The notes below the pieces were generated by a model. That model was not told the origin of the DNA, made no database searches, and saw only the letters and a list, made by a program, of their open reading frames with translations. From Chlorobiota bacterium (lineage in GTDB: Bacteria > Bacteroidota > Ignavibacteria > OLB7), in the NCBI GenBank assembly GCA_016710285.1, contig JADJXR010000001.1:2854501-2918500 (forward strand): a stretch of 64,000 nt of DNA, in the 5' to 3' direction. Shown one piece after another: positions 26,124 through 34,904 of the stretch (position 1 is its first letter; each line of letters starts with the position of its first letter). Both the position numbers and the translations under genes were made by a program.

Positions 26124-27032
26124 TTATCGAACGCTGATAGCTCCCTGCGGTGCCCGCGCAACGATTGGCGGGGCAACGGGAAGGGGAAGCGAATCGGGAA
26201 TGCCAATGGCGCGGGGGAGCGCGTCAAGCGATGGAAGCAGCGCGCCGGGCAAGCGAAGCTCGATATTTCCCGCTTGAGTCAGCAGCCGGCAGGTGTCCGT
26301 TGTTTGGCGCAGCGCGGCCGCAATGTTCCCCCGCCGCAGCTGGATATTCACCATGCCGAAATGCTCCTCAATCTGGACCTCACCTTCTCCAAATCCACGT
26401 AGGTTTCCATCATTCATGGCGGCGTGCAGTGCCGATCCGGCCAGCGCAAAGCTGCCGTTGCCGGTCAGCCGCTCAAGGGTGATGGTTCCTGAGGTATCCG
26501 TTCCGGCAACGGTCCCGCGCAGGTCCCGCACGGCGGTGGCGCAGCGTTCCGTGGCGAACCGCACTTCCCCAACCACTCCATCCACCGTAAGCCTTCCGGC
26601 TTTTCCTTTGGCCTCCAACGTTGTGCTGTCGGGAAGCGTAATCAGGATGGTGATGCTTCCGGCGGTAAGCGGCGACCCCACTGGATAGGCCGCCACGTGA
26701 ACATTCCCGCTGGGGTCCTGCGTGGCATCGGCCCGCACCCGCCCGAATCCCACCGCATCCCCTTCCACAAACAGGTCCACACCAATGCTGGCGGTTACGC
26801 CACGCAGGACCCGAATCTCCGCTTGCTCAAACTGAATATTCACCACGCTGCCGGCTGCGGCGCGGAAGCTGAAATGGCGGGAATCGGAAGGGAGGTCCGC
26901 AACCGGCACTGGCTCCGTCCCGGCCCCGAACAGAAGGCGCGAGATGGTGCGGTCGCTGGTGGCGGTTTCGTAGATCACCACCCCTGCGGCAAGCAAGGCG
27001 ATCGCGCCGATAACAATCAACAGATACCGCAT
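26124..27032 (-). CDS. Membrane-anchored DUF4097-like beta-repeat protein
   Basis: From the ATG at 27032 the 302-residue protein opens with a single hydrophobic segment (RYLLIVIGAIALLAAGVVIY), probably an uncleaved anchor or signal. It continues as short repeated beta strands with small residues (for example LTVDGVVGEVRFA, LRGTVAGTDTSGTITLERL and LRRGNIAAALRQ). Such stacked-strand patterns are found in DUF4097/DUF2807 putative adhesin domains. No catalytic motif is visible. It lies 73 bases downstream of the broken toroid gene on the same strand and may be the last gene of that operon. The longer frame from 27119 adds 29 residues of poor composition. Confidence 0.6.
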   Translation of the reverse strand: MRYLLIVIGAIALLAAGVVIYETATSDRTISRLLFGAGTEPVPVADLPSDSRHFSFRAAAGSVVNIQFEQAEIRVLRGVTASIGVDLFVEGDAVGFGRVRADATQDPSGNVHVAAYPVGSPLTAGSITILITLPDSTTLEAKGKAGRLTVDGVVGEVRFATERCATAVRDLRGTVAGTDTSGTITLERLTGNGSFALAGSALHAAMNDGNLRGFGEGEVQIEEHFGMVNIQLRRGNIAAALRQTTDTCRLLTQAGNIELRLPGALLPSLDALPRAIGIPDSLPLPVAPPIVARAPQGAISVR

Positions 27033-27105
27033 TCGGTTGCTGGAAGTATGCTGAAAAAATTCAGGCTGGCTTGATTGCCCGGCCCAGGAAAAAGCCCTGC
27101 ACGCG

Positions 27106-28447
27106 TCAGCGGCGGCCACGCGAAAAATCTAACACCCTCACCGCTGCCCCCGGGTGCGCCCCTGCGCGCAGCGTCACCACTCCGTTGGTGGTGCATTCAA
27201 GAAATGGCCCCTCCATCCGAAGCCCCTTGCGGATTGCGGGCGCGGCGGCTCCGTTTACCAATAACTCCGTGCTTCCGTCGCGTTGCTGTTGCAGCGTAAG
27301 TTGCTCACTGTGGATGGTCGTGTAGCTGTTCGGGCTTGGCCTTCGCTGGCGTAATCGCTCGATAAAATCGGCAAACTCCATCTCCTTCCCGCTTGCGGTC
27401 TCCACCACGTAGCCCTTGCCGGAACGATACCGGGACCCCGCTGGCAGCTGGCTCCAAGTTCCCGATGAATCAAACGGCCACACCCCCACCATTCCCCCTT
27501 CCATCCGGCAGATAATCCAGCCGCTGGGGTCGCGGCGAATCAAGGTGTCAAGGGAGTTCGGGAAGAAAAGGTCAACGTGGGGATAGGTTGCTTCGGGCGG
27601 GATGTGATAGTGCGCAATCAGCGTCCCACGGTGCTGCCAAACCTGCTCGAATGGCGACCCGCCAATCCATTTGTCGGGGCTGCGGTAGCCCGCTTTGGTG
27701 GTCCCGATATTCTCCAACATCAGGTCCGGCTCCTCCGGGAAAAACGTTCCAAGCTCCTGGGCCGAGGCGTACGGGTTCAGCCCAACGATGGTGTTGTTTG
27801 GGCGGTTGGCGGCAAACGTCACGTCCCACGTGTGTTGCTGGATTGGGGATTGAATCCCCCCTTGCATCGAGCCAATGGCGTAGTCGCGGTTGATGAACGT
27901 CTGCTTGGCCACGGGGGTGAAGGCTTCGGTGCTGAACCGCATCTTCCCACGCGAGCGGTGCACCTCACGATGCACGAACGGAAGGTCCCGCCGGTCCAAT
28001 ATCTCCCGAATAATTTCCGGCGGACGGAACGGGCTGATTGCTGCAAACGCCAAGTCAGCAAACGGAATCGGCACGGTGTCGCGAAGGTAGAAATTGATGT
28101 AGCCGTTCATCTCGGCAGCCCGTGGGTTCAGCGTGGAGCTTTCGCCATCGCGGGAGTGCGCGCCGCAGTAGCTGCCGCCCAGATACTCCGTTGCGGCATC
28201 GGCCAGCAGGAACTCCAGCATCATCCCGCAGCGGCGGCGGAGCGATTGGTCGCCCGCAAAATCTTGCAGCAGAAGGAGCGGAGCCATGTAGTAGTAGTGA
28301 TACCGTGGCGAGTCCCATTCGGTCATCCCTTTGGTGGCGGTTTCATCAATCCAGTGGCGCAGATACTCCGTTGCCTCGGCACGAATCTGGCGCGAGCTTT
28401 TCCCATTGAACCATTGGCTTCCGGGAAGATCGGGCCATTCTGGCTGA
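27106..28447 (-). CDS. C-terminal part of a frameshifted toroid/beta-sandwich protein
   Basis: This segment continues the 28323-29801 product in the next frame. It starts near PEWPDLPGSQWFNGKSS and holds helical repeats (EATEYLRHWIDE, YYYMAPLLLLQDFAGDQ) like an alpha/alpha toroid. Strand-rich sequence follows, including INRDYAIGSMQGG and GTLIAHYHIPPEATYPHV, reminiscent of the C-terminal sandwich of heparinase- or alginate-lyase-like enzymes. The frame is open up to 28602, but sequence before about 28447 is a shadow of the upstream frame. A polysaccharide-degrading role is plausible but not established; I cannot assign a lyase family. No good start codon is visible at the junction, so this is one gene split by a single-base change. 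Confidence 0.6.
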
Positions 28448-29801
28448 AGAGGAGAAGCGAGGAATAGTACATCAGGAAATGGTTCTCCGTGTCGCCACGG
28501 TAGGGGGTGTAGCGTCCCCACGTTTGGCGGAAACGGTCCCGCCATTGCTGGCTTAGAAGGTGGCGGCAGTAGAAGTAGAAACCGGTGGCGGGATACATCC
28601 AAAAAATATCCCCTTTGGGTTGGCGCAGCAGTGTGTCAAGCTGCCGCCATGCCAGCGCGGTGTCGGTTCCGGTCATCAGTTTTGCGGCAACGAACTGGAA
28701 GTTCAGCGCGTTGTTCCGTGCAATCTGGTGCAGCGCGGAATCGGCAACCGCCGAACGCCGAATGTTGATGGATTGAGAAAGCCTTTTTGAGGATGGCGCG
28801 GCGGAAGTTCTAACATCCAACTTCTTTCCACGGCCCGCTTGCTTGCCCCGGGAAACCTCACCTGCTGGCGCAAGATTTCTGGGCTTTGCCACAAGGCTCC
28901 AGACCTGCGCGTTCCCCAACCCGGATTGCTGCCAAGCGGTGTCGCCAAGTTCTTTCCTCCATAGCCCCCGCCCGAAGGTTCCGGCAAGAAGAGTTCCGGT
29001 TTGCGGGATTGCCAGCAGCGCGTGGACCCGGCGTGTGGGAAGGTTGGCGGTGATGTCGGCCCAATGCGGCGCGGCGGAGTCGGCGCGGTACTGCTGCACC
29101 CCGTTGAACCCAACGTAGTAATTCGCCGGGGGGGTGATGGACCCGGGGGTGCTGGGCTGGTAGAAGTAATCGCCGGGGCTGGCGGCGGCGGATCCGTAAT
29201 TCGGTTCGGTCCACGATTCGCCCTGGTCGCCGGAGCGGTAGCGGATGGAGTTTCCGGTGGAGGCTTCTTCGGCAATCAGGGTGCTTCCCTCCCAAGCCAG
29301 CCGGTAGATGTACCGTTTCTGCAATTTCCCTTTCGGGTTATGCCATGTTTCGCCGCCGTCGCTGGACCGCCACAACCCCCATGCTGTTGCGGCGAAGACC
29401 CATTGCGGATGTTCTTGGGAGACCTTCAGGTCCATCACCTCGGTCATTTGCCAGCTGGTGGTGATGCGCCAGGTTTTCCCGTAGTCGGTGGATTTATGCA
29501 CCCCGTTCCCCGCAGCGATAAACAGAATCTGCCCCCCCGAACGGTCCACCGCATCCATCGAGTAGGCTTTCAGATTGCGCGGGCCAAGGTGGTCCCAGGT
29601 CTGCCCAGCATCAACGCTGCGGAACAACCCGCTCCCAAGCGTGCTGCTTCCAACAATCGAGTCCTGGTTGCCCAGCACAACGGCGTACAGCGTCCATTGC
29701 GGCTGCAACTGTGACTGCGATTGCGGCATTGCAACGGCTGGGGCAAGAAGAAAAGCAACGCACAGAAGGAAGATTCGGAACGCCGAAAGCTGATGGTTCA
29801 T
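28323..29801 (-). CDS. N-terminal part of the frameshifted BNR-repeat/toroid protein
   Basis: From the ATG at 29801 the product has a signal peptide (FRIFLLCVAFLLAPAVA) and then BNR/Asp-box repeats like those of sialidases and photosystem assembly factors: LFRSVDAGQTWDHLG, VHKSTDYGKTWRIT and LWRSSDGGETWHN. A low-complexity linker follows, then a helical domain (HLLSQQWRDRFRQTWGRYTPY, TENHFLMYYSSLLLFSQ). After FSQ the frame loses sense, while the next frame continues coherently, so a one-base deletion relative to a functional gene lies near 28420-28450. The ATG overlaps the stop of the upstream gene as ATGA. The coherent part ends near 28445; the stop at 28323 is out of the real frame. Confidence 0.62.
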   Translation of the reverse strand: MNHQLSAFRIFLLCVAFLLAPAVAMPQSQSQLQPQWTLYAVVLGNQDSIVGSSTLGSGLFRSVDAGQTWDHLGPRNLKAYSMDAVDRSGGQILFIAAGNGVHKSTDYGKTWRITTSWQMTEVMDLKVSQEHPQWVFAATAWGLWRSSDGGETWHNPKGKLQKRYIYRLAWEGSTLIAEEASTGNSIRYRSGDQGESWTEPNYGSAAASPGDYFYQPSTPGSITPPANYYVGFNGVQQYRADSAAPHWADITANLPTRRVHALLAIPQTGTLLAGTFGRGLWRKELGDTAWQQSGLGNAQVWSLVAKPRNLAPAGEVSRGKQAGRGKKLDVRTSAAPSSKRLSQSINIRRSAVADSALHQIARNNALNFQFVAAKLMTGTDTALAWRQLDTLLRQPKGDIFWMYPATGFYFYCRHLLSQQWRDRFRQTWGRYTPYRGDTENHFLMYYSSLLLFSQNGPIFPEANGSMGKARARFVPRQRSICATGLMKPPPKG

Positions 29802-30475
29802 AACGATGGTAAAGAATGGCATTGCCCGAATTCCATGAACTCCAACGTGTGGCCCACATTCAGCGGCAGCGGGATTTTCACCCCGCCATTTTCAACAGCA
29901 ATCTGCTGGCCATCAAGCATGGCGGCACCCTTCCCGCGGATGGTGATTGCGATGGTCCCCGCGCCCACGCGAAGGGTGTGTTGAATGCCGGAAATTTTTG
30001 GGGAGATCACCAGCCAATCCCCCTCGATGCTTGCCCCCAACAGGTGGCGCACCATCAGGATAATGAACTGCGCCCAGCCCCAAACGATAATCCCCACCGG
30101 CGGAAATGGCGGCGTTTGGCGCGGGCCATAATACTCAAACCAAGCCCCGCCCGCCCCGGCTTTTTCCAGCAGCCACCGCAGCGAACGTTCGGCGCGTTCG
30201 GTTGCTCCGGCTTCAATTTCAGCCGAGGCAATGAAGGCGGTTGCAAAGGCCCATGGCCCGGGGGAGTCGGGGTCGGAAGCAACGGTGCTTCGGCCATATC
30301 CCCCGCATCCATTCTGGTCCCACAGCTGCTCCAAACTCTGCAACGTCTCCATCGCAAGGCTGCTGTTTGGGGGGATCAGCCCGTAGATAATCGGCAGGGC
30401 CTCCACTGCGTCGGGGGTGCAAGGGGGTGCGGCAATCGGGCCGGTGGAGGTTCCTGGCGTGGGAAGGTAGGGGGG
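29798..30475 (-). CDS. C-terminal part of the frameshifted glucosidase-like protein
   Basis: This segment completes the protein begun at 31904. It contains PIIYGLIPPNSSLAMETL, LWDQNGCGGYGRST, GPWAFATAFIASAEIE and a strand-rich end (GDWLVISPKISG, GKGAAMLDGQQIAVENGG). Helix pairs with GGYGR-like loops followed by a small beta domain are usual at the end of alpha/alpha-toroid glycoside hydrolases. The frame is open back to 30826, but the part before about 30475 is a shadow. Its stop (29798-29800) overlaps the ATG of the next gene. Confidence 0.6.
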   Translation of the reverse strand, partial: PPYLPTPGTSTGPIAAPPCTPDAVEALPIIYGLIPPNSSLAMETLQSLEQLWDQNGCGGYGRSTVASDPDSPGPWAFATAFIASAEIEAGATERAERSLRWLLEKAGAGGAWFEYYGPRQTPPFPPVGIIVWGWAQFIILMVRHLLGASIEGDWLVISPKISGIQHTLRVGAGTIAITIRGKGAAMLDGQQIAVENGGVKIPLPLNVGHTLEFMEFGQCHSLPSL

Positions 30476-31904
30476 CGTAATCGGGGTGATTCCATGTTGG
30501 GTCCGGGCGCATGGTTTCAGCGGGCGTGCCGTCGGCCAAGCGGCGGTGGATAATCCGCCCTTCGTGAACCAGCCGATACTGCGGGTGGCCAAGCATCGCT
30601 TCGCGGATTCGGTTGCCGGCGGCGTGCCACCGCTGGGCATCGTCGTGATGGCCAAGGTGCTGGGCAAGCTCGGCAATGTGGACCAGCCCAACGGCGCAAA
30701 AAACCTGGTGGCTGATGTCAAACCCCGGCTGAACGCCCATCCACGGAAGCCGTTCCCAAAGGTCGCGGCGACCTTGCAGCAAGCCGCTTTCGTGCTGATA
30801 TTCCGGGCGGAGCGGATAGTCCGCAATGGCGCGGATGCGATGCCACCACAGCCGGAGCAGATCGGTGTCGCCGGTCCATCGCCAGTAGTGCCAGATAGCG
30901 TCCAGCACCGCGCCGTTTCCGTTCAGTTCGGAAAGCTCACCGCCGCGAAATCGGCTTGACTCGGCGATCATCCCTTCGCTGTTGGATAGCCGCCCGAAGA
31001 TGTTCCGCAGAAGCTGCCGCGCCAACGCAAACCGCCCGCTGGTGGCGGCGGCGGTGGCAACCATTGCGGCATCCATCCCCCACTCGTATCCATACTGCCA
31101 GATTGATGCGTCGAACTTCCCGGTGCGGCTTACCGCGGCGCGCAGCCCGTTGCGGGCAATGAAATACTGGCGTTTCAGTTGCGCGGCAAGGCTGCTTCCG
31201 GAAAGATCATCCGCCGCGGGCGATTCCTCAACAATCTCGCGATCCCCCTCCCCGAATCCTTCCCGCTCGGCCATTCCAACCGCTTCCAATGAGTAGATGA
31301 AGGTTGCGCAAATGCCGGAAGCATCGGGCTTGCAGGGAACGGTGATGAACCGCTCGAACGCGCTTCCCGACGGCACCGCAAACAGGTGGAGCACGGCGTA
31401 TCCTTCGGCATGAAGCAGGTTGCCGGGAAGAATGCCGAACTCATCGAACAGCAAAGGGTTGGCGTACAATGCCGCCTCGATCTGCACTGCCGCCGCCAAG
31501 CCTTCGGCGGGGGCAATGGAGACTTCCCTGACCAGGTTGGAGGAAGGGTTTTGGACGTAGAACCGCTCGGTCACGCTCAGCGCGCCGGCTTGCCACGTGG
31601 CAACAACTTCGGGCCGGCGGCGCAGCTGCCATTCCACGCGGACGGTTTGGTGGGTTGGGCGGTGGCGCACTCCATCAACCACAACGGTCAGCATGGTGCG
31701 TTGCAACCCAAGCTCGGGGTGGAACAGCCATGTCCCTTCTTTGCGGGTCATCCGTTCGGCATCCCACAACAGCAGCCCAATCGGCGAAAGGGAGGGGTCG
31801 CGGCTCCATTGCACCGCGGCGGTGATGCGCCCGTCGCCAAGCAGGAAGTACTCGGTGTTCGGGGCGTTGGTGGCGTGGTCTGGCATGGGGGCGTTGGGGA
31901 TCAC
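30219..31904 (-). CDS. N-terminal part of a frameshifted alpha/alpha-toroid glycosidase-like protein
   Basis: The product has an N-terminal beta-sandwich region (YFLLGDGRITAAVQWSRD, GLLLWDAERMTRKEG) and then an alpha/alpha-toroid catalytic-like domain with WQYGYEWGMDAAMVATAAA, ALARQLLRNIF, ELSELNGNGAVLDAIWHYW and LWERLPWMGVQPGFDI. This resembles GH15/GH63/GH94-type barrels, but the family is not certain. After DPTWNHPDYA the frame goes wrong; adding one C to a run of six C (G6 at 30470-30475 on the plus strand) restores the downstream frame. The gene starts GTG at 31904, overlapping the stop of the aldehyde dehydrogenase as GTGA. An internal ATG (31886) is an alternative. No signal peptide is seen, so it may act inside the cell. 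Confidence 0.62.
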   Translation of the reverse strand: MIPNAPMPDHATNAPNTEYFLLGDGRITAAVQWSRDPSLSPIGLLLWDAERMTRKEGTWLFHPELGLQRTMLTVVVDGVRHRPTHQTVRVEWQLRRRPEVVATWQAGALSVTERFYVQNPSSNLVREVSIAPAEGLAAAVQIEAALYANPLLFDEFGILPGNLLHAEGYAVLHLFAVPSGSAFERFITVPCKPDASGICATFIYSLEAVGMAEREGFGEGDREIVEESPAADDLSGSSLAAQLKRQYFIARNGLRAAVSRTGKFDASIWQYGYEWGMDAAMVATAAATSGRFALARQLLRNIFGRLSNSEGMIAESSRFRGGELSELNGNGAVLDAIWHYWRWTGDTDLLRLWWHRIRAIADYPLRPEYQHESGLLQGRRDLWERLPWMGVQPGFDISHQVFCAVGLVHIAELAQHLGHHDDAQRWHAAGNRIREAMLGHPQYRLVHEGRIIHRRLADGTPAETMRPDPTWNHPDYAPLPSHARNLHRPDCRTPLHPRRSGGPADYLRADPPKQQPCDGDVAEFGAAVGPEWMRGIWPKHRCFRPRLPRAMGLCNRLHCLG

Positions 31905-33367
31905 AGTTTCACGCAGACGTTTTTCATTTCGCTGTAGAAATTCACCGAATGGATTCCCCCTTCGCGCCCAATCCCGCTAAGTTTTACGCCGCCGAACGGG
32001 GTGCGCAAATCGCGAAGGAACCAGGTGTTCACCCAAATCATCCCCGCCTCCAATTGCTTCCCCAGCCAATGGGCGCGCGTTAGATGTTGGGTCCAAACGG
32101 CGGCGCACAGCCCGTACTGGCTGTCGTTGGCCATTGCCACGGCTTCCTCGTCGCTGTCGAACGGTTGGACGTGGCAGACCGGTCCAAAAATTTCCTCGCG
32201 GATGCAGCGCGCGCTTTCGGGCAGCCCGGTCCAGATGGTGGGCTGGACCCACGCTCCGCCAGCGTAGGCTTCCCCAACGTCGGGAACGCCGCCGCCGGTG
32301 ATGACCGTTGCCCCTTCTTCCCGTGCCAGTTGGTAGTAACTGAGGACCTTCTCCCGGTGGACGTTCGAGATCAACGGGCCGATGGTTGTGGCGGGGTCCA
32401 TGGGGTCGCCATACTTCAGGTTTTCGGCTTCGCGCTGCAGGGCCTCAACAAATCGTTCGTAGATGGGGCGTTCCACATAGACGCGTTCGGAGCAAAGGCA
32501 GACCTGGCCACAGTTGGCGAAGGTGGACCGTGCGGTCCCTTTCACCGCCGCCTCGAAGTCGGCATCGGCAAAGATGATGGCGGGATTTTTGCCGCCAAGC
32601 TCGAACGATAGATGCTTCACATTTGCCGCCGCCGCCCGCATGATAGATTGCCCCGTGCGGCTTTCCCCGGTGAAGGTGATGGCGGAGATGTCAGGGTGGA
32701 GCGTGATGGCCTCACCCGCCGAACCGGGGCCAAACCCGTGAACCACGTTGTACACGCCCGGGGGGATTCCAACTTCGTTCATCACGTGGCCAAGCAGTGT
32801 GGCGGTGGCGGGGGTTTCCTCGCTTGGTTTCACCACAACGGTGTTGCCGCAGGCAAGCGCGGGGGCAACCTTCCAGGTCATCAGCAGCAGTGGAAGGTTC
32901 CAGGGGCAGATCACGCCAACAACGCCAACGGGGGAGCGAAGCGCGTAGTTCAGCGCGCCGCGTCCGTCGTCGGTGTCGGTTTGGAACGATTCGGTGGGAA
33001 GGTTCCGCACAAGGTTGGCGAAGATTCGGAAGTTCGCCGCGCCGCGGGGGATATCAACGTTGCAGGCCCAGCCAACGGGCTTCCCGGTGTCGTTGATTTC
33101 TGCGGCAAGGAACTCATCGAACCGTTCCATGATCCGGTCGGCCACGCGTGCCAGAAGGTCGCAGCGTTCCCCAACGCCCATCTTCCCCCAAGCTCCATGG
33201 AGTGCTTGTTTGGCGGCTTGCACGGCGCGGTCAACATCGCTGGCATCGGCTTGGGCCACGGTGGCAACCAATCGCCCATCAACGGGGCTGATGTCGTTGA
33301 AGGTCTGGCCCGACGAAGCGTTGGTGTAGTGGCCATTGATAAATAGCGGCAGGTGGTTTGGCTGCAT
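31901..33367 (-). CDS. Aldehyde dehydrogenase (2-hydroxymuconate/2-aminomuconate semialdehyde type)
   Basis: The 488-residue protein is full length for NAD(P)-dependent aldehyde dehydrogenases. It shows PWNLPLLLMTWKVAPALA (catalytic Asn), the Glu motif SFELGGKNP, the nucleophile region NCGQVCLCSERV and EIFGPV. The end RDLRTPFGGVKLSGIGREGG with SEMKNVCVKL is characteristic of 2-hydroxymuconic or 2-aminomuconic semialdehyde dehydrogenases of aromatic ring-cleavage or kynurenine catabolism. No other genes of such pathways are nearby, so the true aldehyde is open. The start at 33367 (MQPNHLPLFINGHY) is preferred over the ATG at 33430. Its stop overlaps the next start as GTGA, making it the first gene of the operon. 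Confidence 0.9.
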   Translation of the reverse strand: MQPNHLPLFINGHYTNASSGQTFNDISPVDGRLVATVAQADASDVDRAVQAAKQALHGAWGKMGVGERCDLLARVADRIMERFDEFLAAEINDTGKPVGWACNVDIPRGAANFRIFANLVRNLPTESFQTDTDDGRGALNYALRSPVGVVGVICPWNLPLLLMTWKVAPALACGNTVVVKPSEETPATATLLGHVMNEVGIPPGVYNVVHGFGPGSAGEAITLHPDISAITFTGESRTGQSIMRAAAANVKHLSFELGGKNPAIIFADADFEAAVKGTARSTFANCGQVCLCSERVYVERPIYERFVEALQREAENLKYGDPMDPATTIGPLISNVHREKVLSYYQLAREEGATVITGGGVPDVGEAYAGGAWVQPTIWTGLPESARCIREEIFGPVCHVQPFDSDEEAVAMANDSQYGLCAAVWTQHLTRAHWLGKQLEAGMIWVNTWFLRDLRTPFGGVKLSGIGREGGIHSVNFYSEMKNVCVKL

Positions 33368-33540
33368 TGGCGGTATGGGATACGGTTGTTGCTTGAAGTT
33401 TATCCGAAGTTCATGGCCGGCAAAATACATGGCTTATCGGCAACTTCGGTTTCTTCTTATTGACCGACACAGCAGCGGCGTAATCGCCAGGCTTGACAGT
33501 TCCACACACCCGTTGCTGCTTCGACTGGGGTGTTGGGGTG

Positions 33541-33572
33541 TATTTTCGTGCCGTTTATTTCCTTCACGGCAC
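33541..33572 (+). promoter_or_regulatory. Candidate promoter -7 box and leader hairpin for mscS-like gene
   Basis: TATTTTCG at 33541-33548 fits a TAnnTTyG -7 box 41 bases before the ATG. The inverted repeat GTGCCGT (33548-33554) and ACGGCAC (33566-33572) would form a seven-base hairpin near the transcript start. Confidence 0.4.
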
Positions 33573-33588
33573 ACCTTACTCAGGGTAC

Positions 33589-34395
33589 ATGGACAGCACG
33601 CTGGTCTATCTAAAACGGACGTTACTTGGCGAGAAGTTGGAGTTCTCGTTGTTGGATTTTGGGCTGAAGTTCATTGCGGCAATCATCGTTCTTATCATCG
33701 GCATCTTGCTGATGAAGCTGATGATGTCGGTAATCACCAGCGCGCTAAAACGGACCGTGCACGACCCCACGGTGCGGCGGTACAGCAGCAGCGCGGCGCG
33801 CATCCTGTTGTGGGTGATTCTGATCCTTGTTCTGCTTGGGGTGTTCGGCATCGAAACCACCTCGTTGGTGACGGTGCTGGGGGCTGCTGGGCTTGCAATC
33901 GGGTTGGCGTTGCAGGGGTCGCTTTCCAATTTTGCGGCTGGGTTTATGCTGCTGATGTTCCGCCCGTTCAAGGCGGGGGATGAGGTGGAGGTAAGCGGCG
34001 TTACCGGAACGGTGATCGAGATTGGCATCTTTTCCACAATGATTGATATGCCCGATAACGTCAGGGCGTTTGTTCCCAACAGCACCATTTTCAGCGGGGT
34101 GATTAAAAACCGAAGCGTGCATGAGTATGTTCGGATTGAGCTGAAGGTGACGATTGGCGAAAATGTTGAGATCACCCGCGCCCAGCAGTTGATCCAGCGG
34201 CTGTTTATCACCAACGACCAAATCCTGGAAATCCCCCGCCCCAATGTTCAAGTGGTCCAGGGGGACAGTGCCGGGGTGACGCTTGCCATCCACTGCTACG
34301 CACGCCTGCGCGACGCAAACCCGGTGCAGACCTCGCTGATTAAACAAATCCGCGAGCAACTGCGGGCCGAGGATATCCAGGTGCTGAAGGGGTAG
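33589..34395 (+). CDS. Small-conductance mechanosensitive channel (MscS family)
   Basis: The 268-residue protein has membrane segments at about 20-40 and 60-80 and the pore helix TTSLVTVLGAAGLAIGLALQ, followed by GSLSNFAAGFMLLMFRPFKA and the beta-domain phrase GDEVEVSGVTGTVIEIGIF. These are the standard MscS pore and vestibule motifs. It lacks the third N-terminal helix of longer forms, so it is a compact MscS, expected to gate under membrane tension and release osmolytes. The ATG at 33589 gives a normal N-terminus; the longer open frame upstream encodes only unlikely sequence. It diverges from the aldehyde dehydrogenase gene and is followed by a symmetric hairpin. Confidence 0.92.
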   Translation: MDSTLVYLKRTLLGEKLEFSLLDFGLKFIAAIIVLIIGILLMKLMMSVITSALKRTVHDPTVRRYSSSAARILLWVILILVLLGVFGIETTSLVTVLGAAGLAIGLALQGSLSNFAAGFMLLMFRPFKAGDEVEVSGVTGTVIEIGIFSTMIDMPDNVRAFVPNSTIFSGVIKNRSVHEYVRIELKVTIGENVEITRAQQLIQRLFITNDQILEIPRPNVQVVQGDSAGVTLAIHCYARLRDANPVQTSLIKQIREQLRAEDIQVLKG

Positions 34396-34454
34396 CAAGG
34401 GAAAGGGGTAGCAAGGGAAGGGAATAGCAGGAAAGTGCCAAGCATAATTATGGA

Positions 34455-34485
34455 AAAGGGGCTACCGATAAACGGTAGCCCCTTT
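34455..34485. terminator. Bidirectional-looking terminator hairpin
   Basis: AAAGGGGCTACCG (34455-34467) and CGGTAGCCCCTTT (34473-34485) form a 13-base perfect stem with a five-base loop between the convergent mscS-like and Cys-rich genes. The T-tracts on both sides are short. Confidence 0.75.
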
Positions 34486-34523
34486 GCTGTGTGATGTGTG
34501 TGTGTACCGATCCTGAGTAATCG

Positions 34524-34904
34524 CTAATTCGTTTTTCCGACGCTGACCGTCGCGCTGCAATTCCGTTGTTCTTCCTCGGTGATGGTGCATTCGCCGCTGC
34601 AGCAAATGCCACAGCAATCGCTGCAAGAACAATTGCCGGGAGGAGTGTTCGGTGCCTGAGCACACGCTGCCAAGCATTTGCAGACCTTCACTTTGGTTGT
34701 TTGGCAATCACGTTGATACTTCACTCCGCCAATCAAAATGTCCAGCAGTTTTTTGAAAATACTTCCTGCCGATTGGGCTTCCGGAGTGCCGCCGCCATCA
34801 ACAAGTTGGCCCGGGTCAAGTGCCGCAATTTCGCTTGGCAAATGGAGTAGTACGTCCATGGAGTAGGCATCGTAGCTGGCGCCCGGGTTCAAGGTTATAC
34901 TCAC
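34524..34904 (-). CDS. Cysteine-rich small protein (12 Cys) beside the IS630 element
   Basis: The 126-residue product starts GTG (34904). The first half is acidic to neutral (PSEIAALDPGQLVDGGGTPE), followed by a helical stretch (SIFKKLLDILIGG). The second half contains 12 cysteines, clustered as VCKCLAACAQ and NCSCSDCCGICCSGEC. Codon use looks native. Such a leader-plus-Cys-core layout could be a metal-binding protein, a small disulfide-rich secreted protein or a modified-peptide precursor; no modification enzymes are nearby. The IS end lies nine bases upstream, so its natural promoter and ribosome-binding site may be lost. Before the insertion it probably followed the 36022 gene by about 15-20 bases, as one operon. 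Confidence 0.55.
   Translation of the reverse strand: MSITLNPGASYDAYSMDVLLHLPSEIAALDPGQLVDGGGTPEAQSAGSIFKKLLDILIGGVKYQRDCQTTKVKVCKCLAACAQAPNTPPGNCSCSDCCGICCSGECTITEEEQRNCSATVSVGKTN

Noticed and set aside
33493..33498. TTGACA as a sigma70-like -35 box before the mscS-like gene
   Set aside because: No -10 box at the right spacing, and other genes in the window follow the Bacteroidota pattern.
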